DNA of 64,000 nt from Chitinophagaceae bacterium (lineage in GTDB: Bacteria > Bacteroidota > Bacteroidia > Chitinophagales > Chitinophagaceae). The notes beneath the pieces are model-generated. The model saw only the letters and a list, made by a program, of their open reading frames with translations. It ran no database searches and was not told where the DNA came from. Location of the stretch: the NCBI GenBank assembly GCA_016713085.1, contig JADJPV010000001.1, positions 868,001 to 932,000 of the forward strand, given 5' to 3'. Below, piece by piece: positions 26,817-36,516 of this stretch (position 1 is the first letter of the stretch; every line of letters starts with the position of its first letter). The translations under genes were made by a program, and so were the position numbers.

Positions 26817-27517
26817 TTATACTCCTCCCATCAAACAGAAGATAACCGGCTGCTTATGCAGGTCCGGTTTTTTATTTTCCATTCTGCCACCGTCTTTGTT
26901 TCAATGAATTCGTTGGGTGCTGTAAGATTGGCAGCAATACAGATCCTTGTTTTGGGGTTACAGGTTTTCAGAATAGTTTCGAGCAGCTGATTATTGCGGT
27001 AAGGAGTTTCAATAAATATCTGCGTACTTTCAAATTTGGCAGAAAGATCTTCAAGCTGATTTAATTTTCGTCTGCGCTGCGGTTCTTCAATAGGCAGGTA
27101 GCCAACAAAAGCAAACTGCTGACCATTCATTCCACTTCCCATTAAGGCTAATAAAATAGAACTCGGTCCAACTAATGGTTTTACTGTAGCTCCCTGTTTA
27201 TGTGCCGCTTCAACTAATACCTGTCCGGGATCAGCAATACCGGGGCAACCGGCTTCGCTGATAATACCAACAGTTTTATTCTGCTGCAGCTTTTGAATAA
27301 ACTGTCCCTTTACCTGTGCTTCTGCTTTATGAATCGTAAACCATTCATGCTCATCAATCACAATGCTCTTATCTAACTTCTTTAAAAAACGCCTCGCTGT
27401 CCGTTCATTCTCTACAAAAAAAACAGTGCATTGTTTTACAGCATCCAGTACATAAGCCGGAATGGATTGTAAACTTTCTTCATCTAGCGGAGCAGGAATA
27501 AGATATACGATTGCCAT
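26817..27517 (-). CDS. RsmI-like tetrapyrrole-methylase-fold SAM methyltransferase (frameshift near 26870)
   Basis: A member of the RsmI group, which 2'-O-methylates C1402 of 16S rRNA. The fold signature is visible: LIPAPLDEE at the start in place of the usual VGTPIGN, SEAGCPGIADPG at about residue 90, PLVGPSSILLALMGSGMNGQ at about 115 and FIETPYRNNQLLETIL at about 165. This start is typical of the shorter second RsmI paralogue of Bacteroidota, whose substrate is less certain. The frame breaks at the T run 26868-26873. In the next frame the C-terminus continues PDLHKQPVIFCLMGGV and stops at 26817, giving about 233 residues. Confidence 0.82.
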
Positions 27518-27549
27518 TTCAGATGATCATTTAGGTTCTAAAGAATTTG

Positions 27550-27612
27550 AGGTATGGCATGTTTGATTTCACCGTACTATAAACAAGAGCAAATGTAAAC
27601 ATGCCATACCTT
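27550..27612. repeat. small interspersed element with terminal inverted repeats, copy 2
   Basis: AGGTATGGCATGTTT at 27550-27564 is repeated in inverted orientation as AAACATGCCATACCT at the right end, a perfect 15-base match, with about 33 bases between. Length and ends resemble the unit at 1464-1528. It sits between two minus-strand genes and ends next to the stop of the EI24 gene. Confidence 0.65.
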
Positions 27613-27613
27613 A

Positions 27614-28375
27614 TTAAGGGTTTTCATTTTGGTGATATAAACTTAAGGTAGCTGCTACAACTGCATAGGCAGGTGCTAAGATCCAGCCAACAAATGGAAT
27701 AATATGCATGAGAAAAAACACCATGCCGTTTCCAATAGCTAACCCTTTACGGTTACTGATAAAAGCAATGCTTTGCGATGGGGAAAGTTTATGTCGTTCG
27801 GTACTGTAATCGAGCATGGAAAAACCATAGAAATAGCATTCAATCATAAATGCAATCAGCGGGCTGATCCATCCCACAACAGGAACCAGTGAAAATAACA
27901 AGAGGCTGATGGTATAAACCGTTTGCCATAATGTATTCCGCAAAGCCAAACGGATACCACGCCAGATATCGTGCAGCAGTTGCTGCATACTGAACGGGTA
28001 ATCTTTTCCTTCCAGGATGTTTTCTGTTTTCTCACTCAGGTATGCAAATACAGGCGAACCAACAATAAGAAATAAGAATTTGAACAGTGAAAAATAAAAG
28101 AACAGCAGGATCAACCTGAAAATAATGGTACCGGTAATGAACAGAAAGTTGAGGAAGCTGTTATTCATTGCATCGAGCCAGCTCTTAATACCAACTACAT
28201 TAAACAGCCAGTCAAGAAAGTTCGTGCTTGAATTCCAGAACAGCCAAATGCCGCCCATAAACATGAGCATATAAATGACACCGGGAATAAAAATCCATTT
28301 CCATAGCTTATTCTTCACAATAAACTGATGAGCTTTGAAGTAGGCCTGTATTGCTATGACGAGTTCTTTCAGCAA
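27614..28375 (-). CDS. EI24-domain membrane protein
   Basis: A 253-residue integral membrane protein with about six hydrophobic helices. It matches the EI24/CysZ-like family in layout: an amphipathic start (LVIAIQAYFKAHQFI), membrane pairs with short loops, the SPVFAYLSEKTENILEG region near residue 120, the second half SLVPVVGWISPLIAFMIE, and the family-typical FYGFSMLDY. CysZ imports sulfate in proteobacteria; there are no sulfur genes here, so a transport role is only a guess. The end overlaps the edge of the inverted-repeat unit. Confidence 0.78.
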   Translation of the reverse strand: MLKELVIAIQAYFKAHQFIVKNKLWKWIFIPGVIYMLMFMGGIWLFWNSSTNFLDWLFNVVGIKSWLDAMNNSFLNFLFITGTIIFRLILLFFYFSLFKFLFLIVGSPVFAYLSEKTENILEGKDYPFSMQQLLHDIWRGIRLALRNTLWQTVYTISLLLFSLVPVVGWISPLIAFMIECYFYGFSMLDYSTERHKLSPSQSIAFISNRKGLAIGNGMVFFLMHIIPFVGWILAPAYAVVAATLSLYHQNENP

Positions 28376-28445
28376 GCTTTGTAAGTTTTAATTGAATGAC
28401 CGATATTGGCGTTAATTACAGGCAGAGGCGGCAAAATACAACAAA

Positions 28446-29070
28446 ATGCAAAAGCTCAGCAATGATTTTTATGTACGAACTGATGTGGTGCAGATCGCAA
28501 AAAGATTTGTTAGGCAAAATCATTGTCACAAAATTTGATGGATTGTACACTGCCGGGCGCATTGTTGAAACAGAAGCTTATGCCGGTATTGTTGACAAAG
28601 CATCGCATGCATATAACAGCAGAAGAACCAACCGTACTGAAGTGATGTTTGGCAAAGGTGGTGTTTCATATGTATATCTCTGTTATGGTATTCATCATTT
28701 ATTTAATGTGGTATGCAATACAAAAGATATCCCTGATGCAGTGCTGATCCGTGGTATTGAACCAGTAGAAGGAATGGATGCCATGCTGAAACGTTTCAAC
28801 AAACACAAGTTCGATTCATCCATTGGTCGAGGACCCGGTAACGCAAGTAAAGCGTTAGGCATTTATACACAGCATACCGGGTTGAACCTTCAAAGCAAAG
28901 AACTCTTCATTGCAGATGATGGAACAACAGGATTCGACATCGCCGTTTCAAAACGTATTGGGGTTGATTATGCAGCTGAACATGCACAGTGGCTTTACCG
29001 ATTTTTCATTCAGGGGAATCCGCATGTGAGTAAACATGTGTTTAATAAGGAAGGAATACTATTGCTTTGA
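28446..29070 (+). CDS. 3-methyladenine DNA glycosylase, AAG/Mpg family (frameshift near 28501)
   Basis: Removes 3-methyladenine and related alkylated or deaminated purines in base excision repair. The likely start is MQKLSNDFYVRTDVVQIAK at 28446. That frame is lost at the A run 28499-28503, and after skipping one A it continues DLLGKIIVTKFDGLYTAGR. The catalytic Glu lies in IVETEAYAG, and the conserved RTNRTEVMFGKGG and YVYLCYGIHHLFNVV strands follow, then the active-site region LIRGIEPVEG. The restored length of about 207 residues is normal. A start at 28396 would use an unlikely basic leader. Confidence 0.9.
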
Positions 29071-29087
29071 ATACAGATGCCGGGAAG

Positions 29088-29134
29088 GCGGTAAGATGGG
29101 AAGAAAACAACTTCCTTTCTTCCCGTCTTACCGG
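29088..29134 (+). terminator. long hairpin after the glycosylase gene
   Basis: GGTAAGATGGGAAGAAA and TTTCTTCCCGTCTTACC form a stem of 17 pairs around a loop of about nine bases. A T-containing stretch follows some ten bases later. It probably ends the glycosylase transcript. Confidence 0.65.
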
Positions 29135-29200
29135 CAAATCAAATTCTTTTAACTTTCTTTCTCCTTACTAAAGTCAACGGCTATTCATTATTTTTATCGC

Positions 29201-30664
29201 ATGGAGTGGATCAAAAAAAACCAATACTGGCTTGCCTTTCTTTCAGGCGTTGTGTTATCACTCGCCTCTTATTTCTTCAACCCCTTTGACTTAGATGCCA
29301 ACGCCAATAAAGCAGTTGCTGTTGCCGTGCTCATGATCACCTGGTGGATCAGCGAAGCATTGCCCATGCCTGCTGTTGCATTGATTCCATTGGTACTGCA
29401 TCCTCTTTTCAAAATTGGAACCATTGAAGAAACCTCCAAAGCTTACAGCAACCCCGTGATCTTTTTATTCATGGGTGGATTCATGATTGGTCTGGCCATT
29501 GAAAAATGGAACTTGCATAAACGCATTGCCTTAACCATTGTAAAACGTACCGGCACCAGTGGCGACCGCATCATTCTTGGTTTTATCCTGGCAACAGGTT
29601 TTCTCAGCATGTGGCTGAGTAATACCGCCACCACGATGATGATGTTTCCCATTGCACTCAGTGTAATTGCAGTGATGAAAGAACATGAACAGCCCGGCAG
29701 CAGTATGAAAAATTTCTCCATGGTGCTGATGCTCGTCATTGCATACGCCAGTAATATCGGAGGCATGGCAACCATCATCGGCACACCACCTAATGTCGCT
29801 TTTGTTGGATTCATTGAAAAAAAATATGGTTACACCGTTCAGTTTTTCGACTGGCTGATAGTTTGTACACCACTCGCCATTTCATTATTAGCAGCACTGT
29901 CCTGGGTACTGGCGAAATGGTTGTTCCCCAGCAAGATCAAAAGCAGTGCTGATGCCAATAATTATATCTCATCCGAAATAAAAGCGCTGGGTAAATTATC
30001 TGTTGCCGAAAAAAGAGTGCTGGTCATTTTTATCATTACTGCTTTGTTGTGGATCACCAAAGATTTACTCAACAAACTCAACTGGTTCAAACTCGATGAT
30101 AATATGATTGCCATCATTGGTGCACTGGCTTTGTTTGCCACACCAAGCGGTGAAAAGAAAGATGATAAAACGCACATGGTATTAGAGTGGCAGGACACTT
30201 CTAAAATGGCCTGGGGAATTTTGTTATTGTTTGGCGGTGGTATTGCCTTAGCCAACTCATTGGAAAAAGTGGGTGTGATGAGCCAGGTGGGAAACTGGCT
30301 GGCAGGTTTCAGTCATATCAACGGACTGGCACTGGTGTTCATGGTTGTTGTGGTTTCCATTTTCTTAAGTGAAGTAATGAGTAATGTGGCGCAGGTAATT
30401 GTGTTTGCACCTGTACTGGCTGCACTCGCTGATGCATTACATCTTGATCCTTTGTTACTGGGTATCCCGATGACACTGGCTGCAAGTGCAGCAGCCATGA
30501 TGCCGATGGGCACACCACCGAATGCCATTGTATTCAGCAGCGGACATATCAAATTAAAAGACATGATCAAAGCAGGTTTTGCAATGAACATCATCAGCAT
30601 TATTTTAATTACACTGTTCTGCTGGTTTGTATTGCCGCTGGTGATGGGGGTGGTGATGAAATAG
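29201..30664 (+). CDS. SLC13/DASS-family anion transporter
   Basis: A 487-residue sodium-coupled carboxylate or anion symporter with about eleven helices plus two re-entrant hairpins. The two diagnostic substrate-site motifs are present: SNTATTMMM near residue 145 and GTPPNAIVFSSG near residue 445, with matching TPPNVAF at about 195. The usual start is seen: WLAFLSGVVLSL followed by MITWWISEALPMPAVALIP. Substrates in the family include succinate, malate, citrate and sulfate; the sequence does not choose among them. It stands alone between the glycosylase and the reverse transcriptase gene. Confidence 0.9.
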   Translation: MEWIKKNQYWLAFLSGVVLSLASYFFNPFDLDANANKAVAVAVLMITWWISEALPMPAVALIPLVLHPLFKIGTIEETSKAYSNPVIFLFMGGFMIGLAIEKWNLHKRIALTIVKRTGTSGDRIILGFILATGFLSMWLSNTATTMMMFPIALSVIAVMKEHEQPGSSMKNFSMVLMLVIAYASNIGGMATIIGTPPNVAFVGFIEKKYGYTVQFFDWLIVCTPLAISLLAALSWVLAKWLFPSKIKSSADANNYISSEIKALGKLSVAEKRVLVIFIITALLWITKDLLNKLNWFKLDDNMIAIIGALALFATPSGEKKDDKTHMVLEWQDTSKMAWGILLLFGGGIALANSLEKVGVMSQVGNWLAGFSHINGLALVFMVVVVSIFLSEVMSNVAQVIVFAPVLAALADALHLDPLLLGIPMTLAASAAAMMPMGTPPNAIVFSSGHIKLKDMIKAGFAMNIISIILITLFCWFVLPLVMGVVMK

Positions 30665-30811
30665 AAAAAATCAATGTTGATTGTGGCAAGAACAATGAAA
30701 ACTGTATAATACAATAACATTGCTTTTCAAAGGAGCTACTTCTTGTCGTATAGCGTATAATAACATAAATTTACTTATTGTAGGCAAACCTAATTGACAC
30801 ACCCCAGTAAT

Positions 30812-32349
30812 ATGAGCATTCCAGAAAAGCATTTCAAAGAAACAAAACGGCTTCTTAAAAAAGTTAACAAAGACCTTATTTTCTAAATGGCTCTTAGAGC
30901 AAGGGTATTATCCTGAACAGTATGTGGTGCCGCCAACTTTTAGAGTAAAGACCTTTGACTTAAATGCTAAACCATTTTACGAGGTTGTGACTTCTGGAAC
31001 TTTTCAAAAATTTGAGCCGGATAAATTTGAACCAGTTACTGTTTCATACCCAAAAACACAATTGACAGATAGGGATTTTGGAATAATACATCCCAAAATC
31101 TACCACGACATTGTATGGTATTTGAATAGTGAATGGAAATCTATCGTTGACCATTTATTTCATAAAGACATAAAAATATATTCCTACAGTTTCCCCATAC
31201 CAATTACAAATAAAGCTGAAGGTCTTTTAGGAGAATTAAGAGCTGGCAGAATGATTTACGAATTTATTGAAATGGCTGAAAAAGATTTAGTAGCAGAAGC
31301 TCACAATTTTAAATTTCTACTTCGTACGGATATTAAGAACTTTTACCCGTCAATATATACTCATAGCATGGCTTGGGCATTGCATACAAAAAAGACAATT
31401 CGTACAAAAGGTAATAGAGCAGATTTTACAAAGTTTTTAGGATTAAAACTCGATAAACTATTTCAATATGCAAATGATGGCTGTACAAATGGAGTTCCAA
31501 TCGGCCCTGCAATATCAGACCTTATTTCAGAGGTAATACTTGCAGCGGTAGATAAGGATTTATCAAATGAACTTACCCGTATTGGAATAGACTTTTTGGC
31601 GGTTAGGTTTAAACATGACTATCGTTTTTTGTGCAATTCAAAAGAGGACGCACAAAAAATAATAAAAACTCTTCAAGCTAAAATGAAGGATTACAATTTG
31701 ACACTGAACGATAGCAAATCGAATGTAACAGAACTACCTGAAGGCTTATTTAGAGAATGGCCAGCAGAATATAGTAAGTCTTCCTTAAGGTATAGAAACA
31801 AAATTAAGTATAAACAACTTGCAGATACAATGCTTTCAACTTTAAAAATTGATAAGCAGTACTCAGACACTGGTGTCATAGACAAATTCCTAAGCGAATT
31901 GACTTCTAAGAAGTATAATCTAAAACTCAAGTTAAACGAAAAATATAGCCAAAAAACTTTCAGTCTTTTATTATTGCTAAAAGAACGGAGGGCAAAATCA
32001 TTTCCACACATATTAGGCATCATTGAAAAAATAATTGAGGAAAACAAAGGCAATCCCGATATTTTAGCATATATAAATAAATCAATAGAGACGATATTTA
32101 ATAAAAAGATTTTAAATCAATCGGACAATTTATATGACTTAATCTGGCTAATATATTTTATAAAATCACTTGGGCTTTTCCCCAATTGTGTTTCCCAAAA
32201 AACTAAACTCCGAATTAAGTAAATCATTAAAGACAAATACGTTTACACTTTTCAAGCCTTTGCCGCCAGGAATCGAATTGTTCCATACAATAAAAAAGCC
32301 ATCAAAGAATTTATCACTATTGGAGCATCTCGACCTTTTCAAAAAATGA
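30812..32349 (+). CDS. defence-type (DRT/Abi-like) reverse transcriptase, two frameshifts
   Basis: A stand-alone reverse transcriptase of about 511 residues when two single-base breaks are repaired. The start MSIPEKHFKETKRLLKK at 30812 goes out of frame at the A run 30857-30862 and resumes as TLFSKWLLEQGYYPEQYVVP. The second break, at 32197-32202, lengthens the C-terminus to LSLLEHLDLFKK. RT motifs are clear: LRTDIKNFYPSIYTHSMAWA (motif A), NGVPIGPAISD (motif B) and AVRFKHDYRFLC (motif C, His in the first catalytic Asp position). The DIKNFYPSIYTH pattern is typical of anti-phage DRT and unknown-group RTs. It has no group II intron maturase domain. The gene is AT-richer than its neighbours. 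Confidence 0.8.
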
Positions 32350-32362
32350 CCCCTTCTTCTCT

Positions 32363-32388
32363 GCAATGTCTCCTGCAAGGGACATTGC
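32363..32388 (+). terminator. hairpin after the reverse transcriptase gene
   Basis: GCAATGTC and GACATTGC pair perfectly around a ten-base loop, 14 bases past the corrected RT stop. There is no strong T run. It may end the transcript, or be part of a non-coding RNA linked to the RT. Confidence 0.5.
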
Positions 32389-32467
32389 GTAATTGAAAGT
32401 TCAAAAAATCTCAATTCCATTCCCTGTTTATTTCCTGTAATTTTAAACTCCATTCAAAACAGGAACC

Positions 32468-33229
32468 ATGGATAACTTTACACAGGATCTCCGCCTTGCT
32501 GTATTAATTGATGCAGACAATGTGCCCTATGCCAACATTAAAGAGATGCTCGAAGAAATTGCCAAACTCGGCACGCCTACGTTCAAACGTATTTATGCCG
32601 ACTGGACCAAGCCCACTGTTGCAGGCTGGAAAAATGTGCTGCTGGAAAATGCCATCACTCCCATTCAGCAGTACAGTTATTCAACCGGTAAAAACTCCAG
32701 CGACAGTGCCATGATCATTGATGCCATGGATATTTTATATTCCGGTAAAGTGGATGGTTTCTGTATTGTGTCCAGTGACAGTGATTTCACCAGGCTGGCT
32801 ATCCGCTTACGGGAAGCCGGTATGAAAGTAATCGGCATGGGCGAAAAGAAAACACTCACTCCTTTTATTACCGCCTGCGATAAATTTATTTACATCGAAA
32901 TTTTAAAGGTAGAAGAAAAGAAACCTGAACCACAGGGAAGCAACCAGGCAAAAAAAGAAAACAAACCAAAACAAAAAGCATCACCCAATACCAACCAGGA
33001 ACTCATTAAACTCTTAACTGAAAGTGTAGCTGATCTTGCTGATGACAGCGGCTGGGCTTTCTTAGGCGATCTTGGCAATTTCATCTTAAAGAAAAAACCT
33101 GATTTCGATCCGAGAAATTATGGCTTTACCAAAATGCTTCCGCTCATTAAAAGCATTCATCGTTTTGAAATTGATGAGCGGTTAACGGGAAAAAATAATA
33201 CGAGGCATATTTACATAAAATTGAAATAA
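32468..33229 (+). CDS. NYN-domain ribonuclease-like protein with LOTUS domain
   Basis: A 253-residue LabA/DUF88-type protein. The NYN (PIN-like nuclease) domain covers about 8-145, with the acidic motifs LAVLIDADNVPYANI, SSDSAMIIDAMDILYSG and FCIVSSDSDFTRLAIRLREAG that would hold Mg2+ for RNA cleavage. A Lys- and Gln-rich linker (about 150-175) leads to a C-terminal OST-HTH/LOTUS RNA-binding domain (about 178-253, SGWAFLGDLGNFILKKKPDF). Such proteins are common chromosomal genes in many phyla. It lies about 120 bases after the reverse transcriptase on the same strand, but its base composition is like the host genes, so co-function is only possible. Confidence 0.88.
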   Translation: MDNFTQDLRLAVLIDADNVPYANIKEMLEEIAKLGTPTFKRIYADWTKPTVAGWKNVLLENAITPIQQYSYSTGKNSSDSAMIIDAMDILYSGKVDGFCIVSSDSDFTRLAIRLREAGMKVIGMGEKKTLTPFITACDKFIYIEILKVEEKKPEPQGSNQAKKENKPKQKASPNTNQELIKLLTESVADLADDSGWAFLGDLGNFILKKKPDFDPRNYGFTKMLPLIKSIHRFEIDERLTGKNNTRHIYIKLK

Positions 33230-33259
33230 GGTTATTGAAAAAAAACGAAACAGATCAAC

Positions 33260-33705
33260 CATGCTTACTACCGTATTAAAAACCCTTTAACAGGGACCTC
33301 AATAAATTAAAAGCCGAGCTGGAATTATACCGCAACGAAAAAAACATCTGGCTTGTTGAAAATAATATTGCTAATACGGCTGGTAATCTTTGTCTGCATT
33401 TGGTTGGCAACCTCAATGCATATCTTGGTGCAGAGATTGGCGGCACTGGTTATCTCCGCAACAGGGATCTGGAATTTTCATTGAAAGACATTCCCCGTGC
33501 TGAACTCATCAGTATGGTGGAAGCAACCATCACTGTAGTAAACAATGCACTTGATCTTTTAACCGAAGAAGACTTACAGAAAGAGTATCCATTACAGGTG
33601 TTACCTCAAAAAACATCAACCGAATATTTTCTTGTTCATCTTGCTGCACACTTAGGTTATCATTTGGGGCAGATCAATTATCACCGCAGGTTATTAGACA
33701 AATAA
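33260..33705 (+). CDS. DinB-like four-helix protein (frameshift near 33290)
   Basis: The 3' part is clear: LCLHLVGNLNAYLGAEIGG, then the pattern of a DinB/DUF1572-type helical bundle, ending VHLAAHLGYHLGQINYHRRL. The His residues of the family's metal site are all there (LHLVGN, FLVHLAAHLGYHLGQ). The likely start MLTTVLKTL at 33260 breaks at the T run 33285-33287, possibly with a second slip near 33300, then KLKAELELYRNEKNIWLVE continues in frame. The repaired length is about 148 residues. Bacterial relatives are metal-dependent thiol-transferase-like proteins of unknown substrate. It follows the NYN gene by 30 bases. Confidence 0.75.
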
Positions 33706-33935
33706 GCAGTGCCCAACACTGCCGACAACTGCAACGAATCAACCCCAAATCTTAAACGGCCTGTTTTTAAAGGAATATAATAAAATAGTAAGATGTAACA
33801 GAACCTTCTTCAGCTCCTTATTAATTTCTGAAAAAATTCTTGCTTCATTTCTTTCTTTTCAAAAAGAAAGTTTTAACATTGGTTAGAATTGTTTTACCCA
33901 GAAACAGTTTTTATAACCATTAACCAACCATCCAC

Positions 33936-36347
33936 ATGAACCATTTTTACCCCAAACGGGCAGCTCTGCTCATGTTTTCTGTTTTTTTTATTACAGCAAG
34001 TCAATCACAAACCTGTCCCTCACTTGGCAGTATTAACTTCCAGCGGTGGAATAATATTTCAGGAAGTGCTGTCAGCAATCTTACTTCCAATGTCAATTAT
34101 CCAAACAATCCAACCAGCACGGGTACAAGAACCTCATTTGAAATGCAAAACAACCTTGGCAGTAATCTTGGCATTAAAATGTATGGATGGATCTGTCCGC
34201 CCACAACAGGCAATTATATTTTCTGGATTGCAAGTGATAACAGTTCTGAACTATGGTTAAGTACTACGGTTAACCCTGCCAATAAAATAAGGATAGCGTA
34301 TAATACTTCATCTACCAATTCAAGGCAATGGACAAAATATGCTACACAAAAATCAGTATCAATTGCATTAATTGCAGGCACCAAATATTATGTAGAAGCA
34401 TTAATGAAAGAAAGCACCGGCAATGATAACCTCGCTGTTGGCTGGGCTAAACCGGGCCAGAGCACTTCAGCTCCCAGCCAGGTAATCCCGGGTTCTGTTT
34501 TATCGGTGAACAATACAGCTGCTGATGCACAGGCACCAACGGCTCCTGCCAACCCTGCTGCAGCAAATATCACAACCACTTCTTTTACGTTATCATGGGC
34601 TGCTTCTACTGATAATGTGGGTGTAACAGGGTATGATATTTACCGCAATGGAATAAAGATCAATACGGCCAATATGACCGGCACCTCTTACAGTGTTACA
34701 GGTTGCGTACCCAACACTGCTTATGCAATAACGGTAAAAGCAAAAGACGCAGCAGGTAACCAATCTGTTGCCAGCAGCACATTGAATGTAACAACCATTG
34801 CAACAACGGCAGCATCTGAAACATTTTCTGTACGCACAGTTATTGCCAACCAGCGTATGCCGCATGATCTCGTTTACGGACCTGACAATAATATCTGGTA
34901 CACTGAACGGTTTGGGGGCACCGTTAGTTTTGTGAATCCTGCTACAGGAGTAAAAACAACTGTTCTTACACTTGGTTCAAAAATGGTTTTGGTTGGCGGA
35001 CAGGATGGTTTGATGGGATTAGCCATTCATCCACAGTTCAATGAAGGAAGTCCTTATGTATATATTTCGTATACCTATCAATCGCTGAACGCTACTGTAA
35101 GAAAAACAAGGATTGAGCGCTATACGTATGATTCCATTAATCAACTGTTGATTGCACCGGTTACTGTGCTGGAAAATATTCCGGGCAGCAATGATCACAA
35201 CTCTGCAAGGTTAGCCATTGGACCCGATCTGAAATTGTATTATTCTGTAGGTGATATGGGTGCCGGACAATTTGATAATCTTACACGCATCAATAATGTA
35301 CAGAATCTGAATATAAATGAAGGCAAAATTTTACGATTGAATACAGATACCGTTCCGGGCGATTCATGGATTCCTGCAGACAATCCTTTTACCAATGCAG
35401 GCCAACCAACTGCAGTATATACTTACGGTCACCGTAACCCGCAGGGATTGGTTTGGGGAAATGTAAACGGTACATCTATTTTATACAGCAGTGAGCACGG
35501 GCCGTTCAGTGATGATGAAATCAACGTTATTGAAAGAAGCCGCAACTACGGCTGGCCGCAAGTGGCAGGTTTCTGCGATGGAAATTATAATGGCAGAACG
35601 ATTGGTGGTTTTGCAGTTGTAAATGAACAGACGAATTGTGTAACTCTCAATGCGAAGGAACCAATGCGTTCTATTTTCCCATCTGAAAATCCACCAACAG
35701 GTGGTGATAACATGCTGTGGCCTTCACTGGGTCCGTCAGGAACAGAATTTTATGGAAGCACTGCAATACCCGGCTGGCAGAATTCTTTACTGGTTGCCAC
35801 ACTGAAAGCAGGAACTATTACACGCTATCAATTAAGTGTTGATGGATTATCCATCATTTCTGATACCATCAATTATTTCCGTGGGCTGGGCCGCTTCAGA
35901 GATGTGATTGTATCACCTGATGGTTTGAAAATTTATGTGGCATGTGATTCAAGTGGTTCTACATCGGGGCCAACCGGCGGAGTTACAACAACACCTGCCA
36001 ACCCGGGAAGTATTTTAGAATTTACTTATGCAGCAGGACCTGCAGCAAGAAGATATGTTACTGCAGCACAGGAACAACGTTTGCCACCAAGCAATACTGC
36101 CAACAAAACTGTAGATGTGTATCCAAACCCTGCAAGCCAATTCATTGTAGTGTATAACTATTCAATGGAGAACACAAGAACTGCATCGTTATATAATATG
36201 AATGGAACGCTGATGCAACAGCAGCGATTGCAGCAATCTGCTTCAAGAATGGATGTAAGCAACCTGCCTGCTGGTTTATACATTCTGAAAATAACTGATG
36301 CGAAGAAAACAAACATCCGGACTGAAAAAATTATCATTTCTCATTAA
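33936..36347 (+). CDS. secreted PA14-FN3-sugar dehydrogenase protein with type IX sorting domain
   Basis: An 803-residue exported protein. The signal peptide (AALLMFSVFFITASQSQ) is followed by a PA14-like carbohydrate-binding domain (about 30-185, GWICPPTTGNYIFWIASDNS), a fibronectin type III domain (about 200-290) and a glucose/sorbosone dehydrogenase beta-propeller (about 300-700, starting IANQRMPHDLVYGPDNNIWY, with GHRNPQGLVW and the SSEHGP strand). The last 80 residues are a type A type IX sorting domain (VYPNPASQFIVVY ... GLYILKITD). It is therefore exported by the PorU/PorV system encoded later in the window and attached to or released from the cell surface. PQQ-dependent sugar oxidation is the family role; substrate unknown. 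Confidence 0.87.
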   Translation: MNHFYPKRAALLMFSVFFITASQSQTCPSLGSINFQRWNNISGSAVSNLTSNVNYPNNPTSTGTRTSFEMQNNLGSNLGIKMYGWICPPTTGNYIFWIASDNSSELWLSTTVNPANKIRIAYNTSSTNSRQWTKYATQKSVSIALIAGTKYYVEALMKESTGNDNLAVGWAKPGQSTSAPSQVIPGSVLSVNNTAADAQAPTAPANPAAANITTTSFTLSWAASTDNVGVTGYDIYRNGIKINTANMTGTSYSVTGCVPNTAYAITVKAKDAAGNQSVASSTLNVTTIATTAASETFSVRTVIANQRMPHDLVYGPDNNIWYTERFGGTVSFVNPATGVKTTVLTLGSKMVLVGGQDGLMGLAIHPQFNEGSPYVYISYTYQSLNATVRKTRIERYTYDSINQLLIAPVTVLENIPGSNDHNSARLAIGPDLKLYYSVGDMGAGQFDNLTRINNVQNLNINEGKILRLNTDTVPGDSWIPADNPFTNAGQPTAVYTYGHRNPQGLVWGNVNGTSILYSSEHGPFSDDEINVIERSRNYGWPQVAGFCDGNYNGRTIGGFAVVNEQTNCVTLNAKEPMRSIFPSENPPTGGDNMLWPSLGPSGTEFYGSTAIPGWQNSLLVATLKAGTITRYQLSVDGLSIISDTINYFRGLGRFRDVIVSPDGLKIYVACDSSGSTSGPTGGVTTTPANPGSILEFTYAAGPAARRYVTAAQEQRLPPSNTANKTVDVYPNPASQFIVVYNYSMENTRTASLYNMNGTLMQQQRLQQSASRMDVSNLPAGLYILKITDAKKTNIRTEKIIISH

Positions 36348-36362
36348 CCTTCTAACTCAAAT

Positions 36363-36397
36363 AAAAAAAGCGGGAACCAAATGGTTCCCGCTTTTTT
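36363..36397 (+). terminator. intrinsic terminator after the sugar dehydrogenase gene
   Basis: AAAGCGGGAACC and GGTTCCCGCTTT pair around AAAT, followed by a T run. A classic factor-independent terminator. Confidence 0.92.
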
Positions 36398-36516
36398 ATT
36401 CTATGCAATTTGTTATAGCCTGATCAAGCAGGATTATTCCAGTATTAATTTTCCTGTAATTGCAGAAGGATTGATGCTGCTGAATAATTTGTTATCTTAG
36501 GCTATATCTCTTCATT

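Noticed and set aside
30812..32349. Group II intron or retron
   Set aside because: No maturase or HNH domain and no intron RNA structure around it. A retron msr-msd was not recognised, and the motif A surroundings fit defence-type RTs better.
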